Source: Burkholderia pyrrocinia (GTDB taxonomy: Bacteria > Pseudomonadota > Gammaproteobacteria > Burkholderiales > Burkholderiaceae). From it: a stretch of 64,000 nucleotides of DNA. The notes beneath the pieces are model-generated. The model was given only the letters and a program-made list of their open reading frames with translations. It was not told the DNA's origin and did not search any database. A program made the translations under genes and the position numbers. This document shows, piece by piece, positions 1 to 8,489 of the stretch. The stretch is from contig NZ_CP011503.1 in the NCBI RefSeq assembly GCF_001028665.1, forward strand, positions 620,001-684,000, read 5' to 3'. Every line of letters starts with the position of its first letter. Positions within the stretch are counted from its first letter, which is position 1.

Positions 1-491
1 TCGGCGCCGACGGCCGGCCGTCGGCCCGGATCGTGCTCATCAAGGGCGTCGACGAACGCGGGTTCGTCTTCTTTACCAATTACGAAAGCCGCAAGGGCCG
101 CGACCTCGCCGAGCATCCGCAAGCGGCGCTGCTGTTCTACTGGATCGAGCTCGAGCGCCAGGTGCGCATCGAAGGCCGGATCGAGAAAACCAGCGCCGAG
201 GAGAGCGACCGCTATTTCGCGTCGCGCCCGCTCGGCTCGCGCATCGGCGCATGGGCGTCCGAGCAGAGCGCCGTGATCGACAGCCGCGCGACGCTCGAAG
301 CACGCGAACAGGCCGTCAGCGAACGCTACGGCGACAACCCGCCGCGCCCGCCGCACTGGGGCGGCTACCGCCTCGTGCCCGACTCGATCGAGTTCTGGCA
401 GGGCCGCCCGTCGCGGCTGCACGACCGCCTGCTCTATACGCGCGACGCCGACACGTCGCCGGACTGGACGATCTCGCGCCTGTCGCCGTAA
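1..491 (+). CDS. pdxH: Pyridoxamine 5'-phosphate oxidase, 3' part
   Basis: The reading frame is open from the left edge of the window, so the N-terminus is missing. About 163 residues remain of a family usually near 210. PdxH is a cytosolic FMN enzyme that oxidises pyridoxamine or pyridoxine 5'-phosphate to pyridoxal 5'-phosphate, the last step of vitamin B6 salvage. The visible part begins with the conserved stretch [13 protein letters not shown] and continues with [12 protein letters not shown] and the substrate-binding [16 protein letters not shown], then ends in the arginine-rich [11 protein letters not shown] region typical of the C-terminus. The cfa gene follows on the same strand after about 120 bases, and nothing shows that the two are co-transcribed. 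Confidence 0.96.
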   Translation, partial: GADGRPSARIVLIKGVDERGFVFFTNYESRKGRDLAEHPQAALLFYWIELERQVRIEGRIEKTSAEESDRYFASRPLGSRIGAWASEQSAVIDSRATLEAREQAVSERYGDNPPRPPHWGGYRLVPDSIEFWQGRPSRLHDRLLYTRDADTSPDWTISRLSP

Positions 492-611
492 GCGCGGCGC
501 CGGCGCACGCCGGTCGTGTCTCGTGTTGCATCCGGGCGCCCGCGTCGCAAGCGGCGAGCGCCGTCAAGATACTTGGCTGTATTCGATTCAACGAACAAAC
601 GGAGAATCCAA

Positions 612-1832
612 ATGTTCTGGGAAAAGAAGCTGGCACAGTGGGCGGACGAAGTACGGGCGAAAGCGAACATACCGGCACGCCTGGTGCTGTGGAACGGCGA
701 CCAACTCGATTTCGGCACCTTCAGCGCGCCGCAGGTCACGCTGAAGGTGAACAGCGCGTCGGCATTGCCGCTGCTGCTCGAACCGAGCCTCGACAATCTC
801 GGCGAGGCGTACGTGAAGGGCAAGATCGACATCGAGGGCAAGGTGTCGGACATCATCAACATCAGCTACTCGCTCGCGCGCAGCACGGTGACGAGCGCGA
901 GCAAGCTCGCGCGCGTGAAGCGCTACTTCAGCCACACGAAGAACACCGACAAGAAGGCGATCCAGTATCACTACGACGTCTCGAACGAGTTCTACAGGCT
1001 GTGGCTCGACGAGAACATGGTGTACTCGTGCGCGTACTTCGAGAACGGCGACGAAGATCTTGCCACCGCGCAGATCAAGAAGATCGACCACATCCTGACG
1101 AAGATCCAGTTGCAGCCGGGCCAGCGCCTGCTCGACATCGGCTGCGGCTGGGGTGCGCTCGTGCTGCGCGCCGCGCAGAAGTTCGGCGCGACGTGTCTCG
1201 GCGTGACGCTGTCGCAGAACCAGTTCGACCTCGCGACCGCGCGCGTGAAGGCCGCGGGATTGGAAGACAAGATCGAGATCCGCCTGCAGGACTACCGCGA
1301 GGTCGACGGCCAGTTCGATCGCATCACGAGCGTCGGGATGTTCGAGCACGTCGGCCGCAAGAACCTGCCGCTGTACTTCTCGCGGGTGCGTGAACTGCTC
1401 GCCGACGACGGCATCGCAATGAACCACGGGATCACGTCGACCGACGCGGAAAGCGGCGAAACGGCGCTCGGCGGCGGCGAGTTCATCGATCGCTACGTGT
1501 TCCCGGACGGCGAGCTGCCGCACATCAGCCTCGCGCTCGAAGCGGCCCAGCGCGGCGGGCTGGAAGCGGTTGACGTCGAAAGCCTGCGGCGGCACTATGC
1601 GCGCACGCTCGACATCTGGGCGGAAAACTTCGAGGCGAAGGCCGAGGAAGCGCGGAAACTCGTCGACGACGAAAAATTCCGCATCTGGCGCGTGTATCTC
1701 GCCGGCTGCGCGTATGCATTCGAGCACGACGATGTGTCGATCTTCCAGATCGTGTGCCGCAAGGCCGGACGCAGCGCGAAAACGCTGCCGTGGTCGCGGC
1801 GCTATATGTACGAACACGCGCTGCCGCGCTAG
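612..1832 (+). CDS. cfa: Cyclopropane-fatty-acyl-phospholipid synthase
   Basis: The 406-residue product belongs to the SAM-dependent family that adds a methylene group across the double bond of unsaturated membrane phospholipid acyl chains, usually in stationary phase or under acid stress. The SAM-binding motif LLDIGCGWGAL lies at residues 173-183. The substrate-side segment AIQYHYDVSNEFYRLWLD precedes it, and MFEHVGRKNL follows. The chosen ATG has a GGAG ribosome site eight bases upstream; the frame is open further upstream but that part lacks homologous sequence. The length is typical of the Burkholderia form. The protein works at the inner face of the cytoplasmic membrane. Confidence 0.93.
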   Translation: MFWEKKLAQWADEVRAKANIPARLVLWNGDQLDFGTFSAPQVTLKVNSASALPLLLEPSLDNLGEAYVKGKIDIEGKVSDIINISYSLARSTVTSASKLARVKRYFSHTKNTDKKAIQYHYDVSNEFYRLWLDENMVYSCAYFENGDEDLATAQIKKIDHILTKIQLQPGQRLLDIGCGWGALVLRAAQKFGATCLGVTLSQNQFDLATARVKAAGLEDKIEIRLQDYREVDGQFDRITSVGMFEHVGRKNLPLYFSRVRELLADDGIAMNHGITSTDAESGETALGGGEFIDRYVFPDGELPHISLALEAAQRGGLEAVDVESLRRHYARTLDIWAENFEAKAEEARKLVDDEKFRIWRVYLAGCAYAFEHDDVSIFQIVCRKAGRSAKTLPWSRRYMYEHALPR

Positions 1833-1855
1833 GCGGCGCCTCACGCTGGGCATGC

Positions 1856-3154
1856 ATGGGTGACGGCAGGACGCGGCGCAAGGCGCCGCCGGAACGACAG
1901 CGGCACGACGACACGGACGGGTCGCACGCCGACGGACAATTCGACCTGTTCGGCGTGCCGGCGGACGCTGCACGCGCGTCGCCGCCCGCGGACGACACGC
2001 CCGCTGCAAACGCCGATGAACGCGTGACGTCGAACCCGCATGACGATGCGCGGCAGGCGCCGCCCGCCCGCGCAGCCTCCCGCCCTTCCGACGAAGCACC
2101 GCCGCCCGCGTCCGGCCTGCTGTGGGACGAACCGTCTCCGCCGGCCGCGCCGCCGAAGCAAGGCCGGCGCCGGCGCGGCGTGCTGCCCGCGCCGATCGCA
2201 ACGGACGTCGCCGACGCAGCGGCCGGCCTGCCGCCGAACGTCCGGCTCGGCACGTCGTCGTGGTACTTCCCCGGCTGGAACGGCATCGTCTACGACGGCG
2301 ATTTCGCGCAGACGAAACTGTCGCGCGAAGGGCTCGAGGCGTACGGCGCACATCCGCTATTGAAGAGCGTGAGTCTCGACCGGTCGTTCTACGGCCCGCT
2401 GTCCGTCGCCGACTACCTGCGCTACGCGCAGCAGGTGCCCGACGATTTCCGCTTCGTCGTGAAGGCGCCGGCCTCCGTGACAGACGCGGTCGTGCGCGGC
2501 CGGCGCGGCGAGCCGTCGGGACCGAACCCGACCTTCCTCGACGCGCAGCTCGCCACCCGGGAATTCGTGCAGCCGTGCCTCGAAGGGCTCGGCCGGAAGG
2601 CCGGCGTGCTCGTGTTCCAGTTCTCGCCGCTGCCCGATCATCTGCTCGCCGAACCGGCCGCGCTGATCGACCGGCTCGCCGCGTTCTTCGCGGCGCTGCC
2701 GCCGCTGCCGTCGGAAACCGACGGCCCGCGCTACGCGATCGAGATCCGCGACGCGAGCCTGCTCACGCCGCGCTTCATCCGCGCACTCGCCGCGCTCGGC
2801 GTGCGCTACTGCGTCGGCCTGCATGCGCGGATGCCCGACCCGCTGCGCCAGGCCGCCGCGCTCGCGCTGCTCGACGGCGACGCGCCGGGCCCGCTGATCG
2901 TGCGCTGGAGCCTGCACGGCGGCTTCAAGTACGAACAGGCGAAAGCGAAGTACGAGCCGTTCGACAAGCTCGTCGACGAGGATCCGGCCACCCGCTCCGC
3001 GCTCGCCGAACTCGCCGCGCGCTACGCGCTGGCCGGCCAGCCGGTGATCATCACGATCAACAACAAGGCGGAAGGCTCCGCGCCGCTGTCGTGCATCGCG
3101 CTCGCGCGCGAGATCGCCGCCGCGTGCGCGCAGTGGCGCAACGAGGCGGCTTAG
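1856..3154 (+). CDS. DUF72 (YecE-like) protein with long N-terminal extension
   Basis: The C-terminal part, about residues 115-430, is a DUF72 domain, a TIM-barrel fold of unknown function. It starts at RLGTSSWYFPGWNGIVYDG and includes FRFVVKAP, YAIEIRDASL and VIITINNKAEGSAP. The first 110 residues are a low-complexity Asp/Ala/Pro-rich extension that most family members lack. The motif QFDLF at residues 28-32 fits the consensus for peptides that bind the bacterial sliding clamp. The start is uncertain: ATGs at 1852 and 1856 compete and only 1856 is in frame, and no strong ribosome site is seen. The gene begins 23 bases after cfa on the same strand, which suggests readthrough transcription. 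Confidence 0.85.
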   Translation: MGDGRTRRKAPPERQRHDDTDGSHADGQFDLFGVPADAARASPPADDTPAANADERVTSNPHDDARQAPPARAASRPSDEAPPPASGLLWDEPSPPAAPPKQGRRRRGVLPAPIATDVADAAAGLPPNVRLGTSSWYFPGWNGIVYDGDFAQTKLSREGLEAYGAHPLLKSVSLDRSFYGPLSVADYLRYAQQVPDDFRFVVKAPASVTDAVVRGRRGEPSGPNPTFLDAQLATREFVQPCLEGLGRKAGVLVFQFSPLPDHLLAEPAALIDRLAAFFAALPPLPSETDGPRYAIEIRDASLLTPRFIRALAALGVRYCVGLHARMPDPLRQAAALALLDGDAPGPLIVRWSLHGGFKYEQAKAKYEPFDKLVDEDPATRSALAELAARYALAGQPVIITINNKAEGSAPLSCIALAREIAAACAQWRNEAA

Positions 3155-3178
3155 GGCCCGTTCCCGCCGGTCGCGCGC

Positions 3179-3739
3179 TTACGCGCCGCGCAGCGACTTC
3201 AGCCGGTGCGAGAATTTCTGCCGGAATTTCGCGAGCTTCGGCCCGATCACGACCGAGCAGTAGCCCTGCCCCGGGTTACGCGCGTAATAGTTCTGGTGAT
3301 AGTCCTCGGCCGGCCAGTAGTTGCCGTCGAGCGGCACGACCTGCGTGACGATCGGCTGCCCGAACACCTGCTCGCGCTCCAGCTCGCGGATCACGTCCAG
3401 CGCGGTGTCGCGCTGCGCATCCGAATGCGTGAACACGACCGACCGGTACTGCGTGCCGGCGTCGTTGCCCTGCCGGTTCAACTGGGTCGGATCGTGCGTC
3501 GCGAAGAAGATCTCGAGGATCTCGCGATAGCCGATGCGCGCCGGATCGAACGTCACGTTGACGACTTCCGCGTGGCCCGTGTCGCCTTCGCATATGTCGC
3601 GATAGCCGGGATTGCGCGTGTGCCCGCCCGCGTAGCCCGACTGGACGGCCGTCACGCCGTCGACGTCGAGAAACACGGCCTCCGTGCACCAGAAACACCC
3701 GCCTCCCAACGTCGCGGTTTCAAGCATTTCGTTCACCAT
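3179..3739 (-). CDS. msrA: Peptide-methionine (S)-S-oxide reductase
   Basis: The 186-residue MsrA repairs S-epimers of oxidised methionine in proteins. The catalytic motif GGCFWC is at residues 13-18, with the nucleophilic Cys15. Downstream are the family signatures GYAGGHTRNPGYRDICEGDTGHAEVV and the C-terminal Cys in GQGYCSVVIGPKLAKFR that probably resolves the disulfide. The ATG at 3739 has GAGGG about nine bases upstream on the minus strand and gives the expected family length, so longer frames were not used. The gene converges on the DUF72 gene with 24 bases between their stops. It has no MsrB domain. Confidence 0.95.
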   Translation of the reverse strand: MVNEMLETATLGGGCFWCTEAVFLDVDGVTAVQSGYAGGHTRNPGYRDICEGDTGHAEVVNVTFDPARIGYREILEIFFATHDPTQLNRQGNDAGTQYRSVVFTHSDAQRDTALDVIRELEREQVFGQPIVTQVVPLDGNYWPAEDYHQNYYARNPGQGYCSVVIGPKLAKFRQKFSHRLKSLRGA

Positions 3740-4318
3740 GAAATCAGACCCTCGTTGATGACAGCGGCCGGCACGCAGGTGCCGGCGCCACCGTTCCGTC
3801 TCGCCGCTGCGCGTCCGTGGTACGCGACGCAGCGGCACTTCGGCAAGTATCTCACTCGCGCGCGAACCTGGCAGATCGCACAGGTGCCGCGCGCGTCCGG
3901 CCGCTCGTTTCTCGACTACACTTAGGCACGCGTGACGCGACGGCAAACCGTCCGGCCACGCAAAGCGTCCGATGCACGCCCGCCCCTGATGTACCCATCA
4001 TCTGCCGGAACATCGATATGCACGTCTTGACAGACATCGCCCGCGTGGCGGGCCCGGTCGCCGCCACGTCGCGAGCCGACGCCTCACCTTCACCATCGCG
4101 ATGTCGTGCGCCCGTGTCACCCCGGGCGCGGCGATCCGGTACATCGTCTTCACCCGCTTTCACGATCTGATGCACGGCGCCGCGCGTGTCGCCAACGCGT
4201 GCGTCCGCCTGCCGATCGCGCCCGCCGGCGAGCAACGCGCCGCGCGGCAACCTCGACCCGCACGCGAGCAGCGAACGACCGTGCGTCCGTGATCCGATAC
4301 CACCGAGAGGGCATCACC
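3740..4318. other. 579-bp divergent intergenic region, msrA to SBP56 gene
   Basis: This stretch separates msrA (minus) from the selenium-binding protein gene (plus). It shows no reading frame with recognisable homology, no hairpin with a T-run and no clear operator. The frames crossing it are compositional. A TTGACA hexamer occurs near 4026-4031 on the plus strand, but no matching -10 at standard spacing is convincing. It must hold the promoters of both flanking genes. Confidence 0.5.
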
Positions 4319-5725
4319 ATGAGCATGCGGCCTGACCCGACATTTCACGCTTCGCCCGAGCTTGCGATGCAGGCGCCGGCGGAACAGTTTGCCTATACGT
4401 TGTTGCTGAGCCCCGATTTTTCCAGACCCGACGCACTCGCCGTGATCGACGTGAAGCCCGGCTCGCCGACCTACGGAAAGATCGTGCACACGGTGACGAT
4501 GCCGAACACCGGCGACGAGTTTCACCACTTCGGCTGGAATGCGTGTTCGTCGGCGCTGTCGCCGCTGACCGGCCATGCGTTCCTCGAACGCCGCTTCCTG
4601 ATCATCCCCGGCCTGCGCTCGTCGCGCATCTACGTGATCGACACGAAGCCGCATCCGACGCAGGCGCGCATCCACAAGATCATCGAACCCGACGAGATCT
4701 TCGCGAAGACCGGTTATTCGCGGCCGCACACCGTCCACTGCGGCCCCGAGGGCATCTACGTGAGCACGCTCGGCGGCGCGGGCAAGGACGGCACCGACGG
4801 CGCGCCCGGCATCTTCATCATGGATTGCGAAACCTTCGACGTGCTCGGCCGCTGGGAGATCGATCGCGGCCCGCAGGACAAGCATTACGATTTCTGGTGG
4901 AACCTGCCGCGCGACTACATGGTGTCGAGCGAATGGGCGCTGCCGCCGCAATTCGAGAACGGCATCGTGCCCGAGGACCTGCTCGCGAACAAATACGGGC
5001 ACCGGCTGCATTTCTGGGACCTGCGCGCACGGCGCAACGTGCAGACGATCGATCTCGGCGCGCAGCACCAGATGGCGCTCGAAGTGCGGCCCGCGCACGA
5101 CCCGGTGCGCGAATACGGATTCGTCGGCGTCGTGGTCGATACGACGAATCTCGAAGGCTCGATCTGGACCTGGTGGCGCGAGGACGGCAAGTTCCATGTG
5201 AAGAAGACCGCGACGATCCCGCCCGAACCGGCCGCGGCCGACGAACTGCCGCCGTTGCTGCAAGCGTTCGGCGCGGTGCCGCCGCTCGTGACCGACATCG
5301 ACCTGTCGCTCGACGACCGCTTCCTCTACGTGTCGTGCTGGGGCACCGGCGAGATGCGCCAGTACGACGTGTCGGATCCGCATCACCCGGTGCTCGCGGG
5401 GTCGGTGCGGATCGGCGGCATCGTGCGCCGCGCGCCGCACACGAACGGCCGCGCATTCGCGGGCGGCCCGCAGATGGTCGAGATCAGCCGCGACGGCCGG
5501 CGCGTGTACTGGACCAACTCGCTCTATTCGACGTGGGACGACCAGTTCTATCCGGACGGCGTGCCGGCCGCGCAGGTGCTCGCGCACGCGGGGCCGGACG
5601 GCGGGCTGACGCTCGCCGACGATTACTGGGTCGAGTTCCCCGACGGCTATCGCGCGCACCAGATCCGGCTCGAAGGCGGCGACTGCTCGACCGACTCGTT
5701 CTGCTATCCGTCGGTCAAGCGTTGA
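4319..5725 (+). CDS. Selenium-binding protein SBP56 / methanethiol oxidase family
   Basis: The 468-residue product belongs to the SBP56 family, whose bacterial members include the methanethiol oxidase MtoX, a copper-dependent beta-propeller enzyme that oxidises methanethiol to formaldehyde, H2S and H2O2. Diagnostic segments are GDEFHHFGWNACSSA, PGLRSSRIYVIDTKP, PHTVHCGPEGIYVSTLG, DFWWNLPRDYMVSSEW and FLYVSCWGTGEMRQYDVSDPH. The ATG has a GAGAGG ribosome site 7-8 bases upstream. No Sec or Tat signal is evident at the N-terminus, unlike periplasmic MtoX. The next gene, for a membrane protein, overlaps its stop codon, so the two are probably translated together. The physiological substrate here is not shown by the sequence. 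Confidence 0.9.
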   Translation: MSMRPDPTFHASPELAMQAPAEQFAYTLLLSPDFSRPDALAVIDVKPGSPTYGKIVHTVTMPNTGDEFHHFGWNACSSALSPLTGHAFLERRFLIIPGLRSSRIYVIDTKPHPTQARIHKIIEPDEIFAKTGYSRPHTVHCGPEGIYVSTLGGAGKDGTDGAPGIFIMDCETFDVLGRWEIDRGPQDKHYDFWWNLPRDYMVSSEWALPPQFENGIVPEDLLANKYGHRLHFWDLRARRNVQTIDLGAQHQMALEVRPAHDPVREYGFVGVVVDTTNLEGSIWTWWREDGKFHVKKTATIPPEPAAADELPPLLQAFGAVPPLVTDIDLSLDDRFLYVSCWGTGEMRQYDVSDPHHPVLAGSVRIGGIVRRAPHTNGRAFAGGPQMVEISRDGRRVYWTNSLYSTWDDQFYPDGVPAAQVLAHAGPDGGLTLADDYWVEFPDGYRAHQIRLEGGDCSTDSFCYPSVKR

Positions 5726-6387
5726 GCACCGGACTTCACGCGCAGTTTGCGCTGTGGGCGGCGGTGCTCGCGAGCGGCGTGTATCACGGGCTCAACCCCG
5801 CGATGGGCTGGCCGCTCGCGGTGTCGAACGCGCTGATGACGCGCCGCGGCGGCGCGCTCGTCGCGGCGCTCGGTTATCTCGCGCTCGGCCATGCGCTCGC
5901 GGTATTCGCGGTGATGCTGCCGTTCGGGCTGCTCGCCGCGCTGCTCGCGTGGCAGTCGGCGATCCGCATCGGTGCGAGCGCACTCGTGATCGGTTTCGGC
6001 GCCGTGCTGCTGATCCGGCGCCGGCATCCGCGTGCGCTCGCACGGATCCCGCCGGCGCGGCTCGGCCTGTGGTCGTTCGCGGTCGCGATCGCGCACGGCG
6101 CGGGGCTGATGCTGGTGCCGATCTACCTTGGGCTTTGCGGGCTCGACTTGGATGCCGGCCACCGCGCGGCGGCCACGCTCGTCGATGCGCATCTCGGGAT
6201 GGCGCTCGTCGTCGCGGCCGTGCATGCGGCCGCGATGATCGCCGCCGGCGGCGGGCTCGCGTGGCTCGTGTACCGCTATCTCGGGCTGAAGTTCGTGTCG
6301 CGGAGCTGGTTCAATCTCGATACGGTGTGGGCGTCGAGCCTGATCGTGACGGGGGCGCTGTCGCTCGGGCTGGCGACGACGCGATAG
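5722..6387 (+). CDS. Multi-pass membrane protein coupled to SBP56
   Basis: The 221-residue product is strongly hydrophobic, with about six predicted membrane spans. It contains the motif GVYHGLNPAMGWPLAV near residue 19, HALAVFAVMLPFGLLAALLAW in the next span, and AIAHGAGLMLVPIYLG. The repeated HG-containing motifs within spans recall metal or proton transporters of the NicO/HupE type, but this is only a resemblance. The likely start is the TTG at 5722, which overlaps the TGA of the SBP56 gene in TTGA. A GTG further in is possible. The overlap implies translational coupling and a role linked to SBP56, perhaps cofactor supply; that is inference. Confidence 0.75.
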   Translation: MSTGLHAQFALWAAVLASGVYHGLNPAMGWPLAVSNALMTRRGGALVAALGYLALGHALAVFAVMLPFGLLAALLAWQSAIRIGASALVIGFGAVLLIRRRHPRALARIPPARLGLWSFAVAIAHGAGLMLVPIYLGLCGLDLDAGHRAAATLVDAHLGMALVVAAVHAAAMIAAGGGLAWLVYRYLGLKFVSRSWFNLDTVWASSLIVTGALSLGLATTR

Positions 6388-6695
6388 CGCGCGTCGATGG
6401 CACGCGTGTCGGATCGGCGGATAGGCAGGCGGACGGGCCGACGGCACCGCACAACAACGCGCCAGAACGGCCACGCCGACCGCGCGCCATCGTGATCCCG
6501 GCAGCGCGCCGCAGTGTTCGCTACGTCACGCTATCCCCGCAATGCGCCGTCCGGCCGGGCCCGGCGGCCCCGATTCCGCTAAAATCGGGCCATGCGCACC
6601 ACTTCCCAACCGACCGCCTTGTCGCCTTTCGTCCGCCGCGCCCGTCACACCCGCGTCGCGCCGCGCCCGCCCGTTTCGTTCCGGAAGGCCGCCCG
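6388..6695 (+). other. 308-bp intergenic region with a possible -10 element
   Basis: Between the membrane protein and the flavin reductase no coding sequence is supported. A TAAAAT hexamer at 6580-6585, about 110 bases before the flavin reductase ATG, resembles a sigma-70 -10 box, but no good -35 stands 16-18 bases upstream. GC-rich inverted segments near 6550-6570 (GGCCGGGCCC type) could form small hairpins. Confidence 0.35.
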
Positions 6696-7205
6696 ATGAG
6701 CCGCGCCAACCCGCCGGATTTCGACGCGGCCGCCTTCCGCCAGGCGCTCGGCCAGTTCGCGACGGGCGTGACGGTGATCACGACGCGCGCGCCGTCCGGG
6801 CAACTGATCGGCATCACCGCCAGCTCGTTCAACTCGGTATCGCTCGATCCGCCGCTCGTGCTGTGGAGCCTCGCGCACAAATCGGCGTCGACGCCGGTGT
6901 TTCGCGGCAACAGTCATTACGTGGTAAACGTGCTTGCGGCGTCGCAGCTCGACCTGTGCAAGCGCTTCTCGACCTACAAGGGCGACCGCTTCGAAGGGAT
7001 CGCGCACGTGGCCGGCAACTCGGGGATGCCGGTGCTCGACGGCGCGCTCGCGTGGTTCGAATGCCATAACCGCAGCCGCTATGACGAAGGCGACCACGTG
7101 ATCTTCGTCGGCGAAGTGGAACGCTGCGGCGTGCGCGCCGCATCGGACGAGACGCCGCCGCTCGTGTTCCACGGCGGCGGCTTCCACGGCCTTACACCGC
7201 TTTGA
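6696..7205 (+). CDS. Flavin reductase domain protein (FMN-binding)
   Basis: The 169-residue protein is a short flavin reductase of the HpaC/RutF type, which uses NAD(P)H to reduce free FMN or FAD for a partner monooxygenase. It shows FRQALGQFATGVTVITT near the N-terminus, GITASSFNSVSLDPPLVLWSL for flavin binding, and DHVIFVGEVERC followed by [12 protein letters not shown] at the C-terminus. A GGAAGG ribosome site lies nine bases before the ATG. No monooxygenase is adjacent, so its partner cannot be named. Its stop overlaps the 3' end of the convergent kynR gene by 14 bases. Confidence 0.88.
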   Translation: MSRANPPDFDAAAFRQALGQFATGVTVITTRAPSGQLIGITASSFNSVSLDPPLVLWSLAHKSASTPVFRGNSHYVVNVLAASQLDLCKRFSTYKGDRFEGIAHVAGNSGMPVLDGALAWFECHNRSRYDEGDHVIFVGEVERCGVRAASDETPPLVFHGGGFHGLTPL

Positions 7206-7692
7206 TCGCGCCCGTGCGCGCCAGCCCGACCGGCGCGCCGGCTTCGTCCTTCAGCGTCTGCAGCACGATGTTCGAACGGATGTCCATCACGCCCGGCGCC
7301 TTGTAGAGCCGGTTCAGCACGAAATCCGAATAGTGCTTGAGGTTGTGCGCGAGCACGCGCAGCAGATAGTGGCTCTCGCCCGTCACGACGAATGCGCCGA
7401 CCACCTCCGGCCATTCGCGCAGCGCTTCCGCGAAGCGCTCGTGCCATTGATTCTCTTCGTTGCGCATCGACACCTGCACGAACGCCTCGAGCTCGAAGCC
7501 GAGCTTCTCGCGGCTCAGGCACGCGCGATAGTGCTCGATCACGCCCTGCTCCTCGAGCAGGCGCATGCGGCGCAGGCAGGCGGACGGCGAAAGCGAAATC
7601 CGTTCCGCCAGATCGAGATTGCTGATTCTGCCCTCTTCCTGCAGTACCGCCAGAATCCGGCAGTCGGTGGCATCGAGCGTGATCGCGTGCAT
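7192..7692 (-). CDS. kynR: Lrp/AsnC-family regulator of the kynurenine operon
   Basis: The 166-residue protein has an N-terminal winged helix-turn-helix (about residues 5-60, with [22 protein letters not shown] and [18 protein letters not shown]). The C-terminal part is a RAM/ligand-binding domain with [17 protein letters not shown]. It is transcribed away from kynB, as is kynR in Pseudomonas aeruginosa, where the regulator activates the kyn genes in response to kynurenine. The function is therefore assigned from family plus position. The dyad CAATCC-GGC-GGATTG in the shared intergenic region is a candidate binding site. The start ATG at 7692 gives the normal length. Confidence 0.9.
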   Translation of the reverse strand: MHAITLDATDCRILAVLQEEGRISNLDLAERISLSPSACLRRMRLLEEQGVIEHYRACLSREKLGFELEAFVQVSMRNEENQWHERFAEALREWPEVVGAFVVTGESHYLLRVLAHNLKHYSDFVLNRLYKAPGVMDIRSNIVLQTLKDEAGAPVGLARTGAIKAV

Positions 7693-7730
7693 TTATGGTC
7701 CCCGTTTTCCCTCTGAGTCGAATTATCTGC

Positions 7731-7745
7731 CAATCCGGCGGATTG
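7731..7745. promoter_or_regulatory. Dyad between kynR and kynB, candidate KynR site
   Basis: CAATCC and GGATTG form perfect 6-bp arms around GGC. The 15-bp length is that of classical Lrp-family sites. It lies 39 bases upstream of kynR and 78 upstream of kynB. No binding data support it; the assignment is positional. Confidence 0.45.
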
Positions 7746-7822
7746 TCCATGTTTATTTCGCAAGCACTTTCTGCGAGCGTCCACCTATCATTCGAAGCAT
7801 CGACTCACCGCTTCGTCATGCC

Positions 7823-8464
7823 ATGGACACACTCTGGGACATCTCGCCGCCTGTCAGCCCCGCCACTCCCGTGTGGCCGGGCGATACGCCGGTTTCCGTC
7901 GAACGCGTGTGGCGGATGGAGGCCGGCTCGCCGGTCAACGTCGCGCGCCTGACGCTGTCGCCGCACACGGGCGCACACTGCGACGCGCCGCTGCACTACG
8001 ACGCCGACGGCGCGCCGATCGGCGCCGTGCCGCTCGACACCTATCTCGGCCCGTGCCGCGTGATCCATTGCATCGGCGCATCGCCCGTCGTGCAGCCGGC
8101 CGACCTTGCGGCCGCGCTCGACGGCGTGCCGCCGCGCGTGCTGCTGCGCACCTGTGCGCAAGCGCCGGTCGCGCAATGGGACCCCGACTTCTGCGCGGTC
8201 GCGCCTGAAACGATCGACCTGCTCGCCGCGCATGGCGTGAAGCTGATCGGCATCGACACGCCGTCGCTCGACCCGCAGGAATCGAAGACGATGGATGCGC
8301 ATCACCGCGTGCGTGCGCACCGGATGGCGATCCTCGAAGGCATCGTGCTCGACGACGTGCCGCCCGGCGACTACGAACTGATCGCACTGCCGCTGAAGTT
8401 CGCGACGCTCGACGCGAGCCCCGTGCGCGCGGTGCTGCGCGCGCTGCCCGCGCGTGCTTCCTGA
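7823..8464 (+). CDS. kynB: Kynurenine formamidase
   Basis: The 213-residue product is the bacterial-type arylformamidase that hydrolyses N-formyl-L-kynurenine to kynurenine and formate. It opens with [23 protein letters not shown]. It contains the metal-binding family motif [18 protein letters not shown] (His and Asp ligands) and [21 protein letters not shown]. The ATG at 7823 matches the usual KynB N-terminus; an in-frame extension upstream is not family-like. The gene is followed 25 bases later by kynU, and kynA comes third. Its order and divergence from kynR match a dedicated tryptophan-to-anthranilate operon. Confidence 0.95.
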   Translation: MDTLWDISPPVSPATPVWPGDTPVSVERVWRMEAGSPVNVARLTLSPHTGAHCDAPLHYDADGAPIGAVPLDTYLGPCRVIHCIGASPVVQPADLAAALDGVPPRVLLRTCAQAPVAQWDPDFCAVAPETIDLLAAHGVKLIGIDTPSLDPQESKTMDAHHRVRAHRMAILEGIVLDDVPPGDYELIALPLKFATLDASPVRAVLRALPARAS

Positions 8465-8489
8465 TTACCCCGACCTACGACACCACATC

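Noticed and set aside
588..2351. A 587-codon open frame on the minus strand opposite cfa and the DUF72 gene
   Set aside because: Its translation is Arg/Ala/Gly-rich with no recognisable domain, and the plus-strand proteins there are clearly homologous to known families. Long shadow frames are normal at this GC content.
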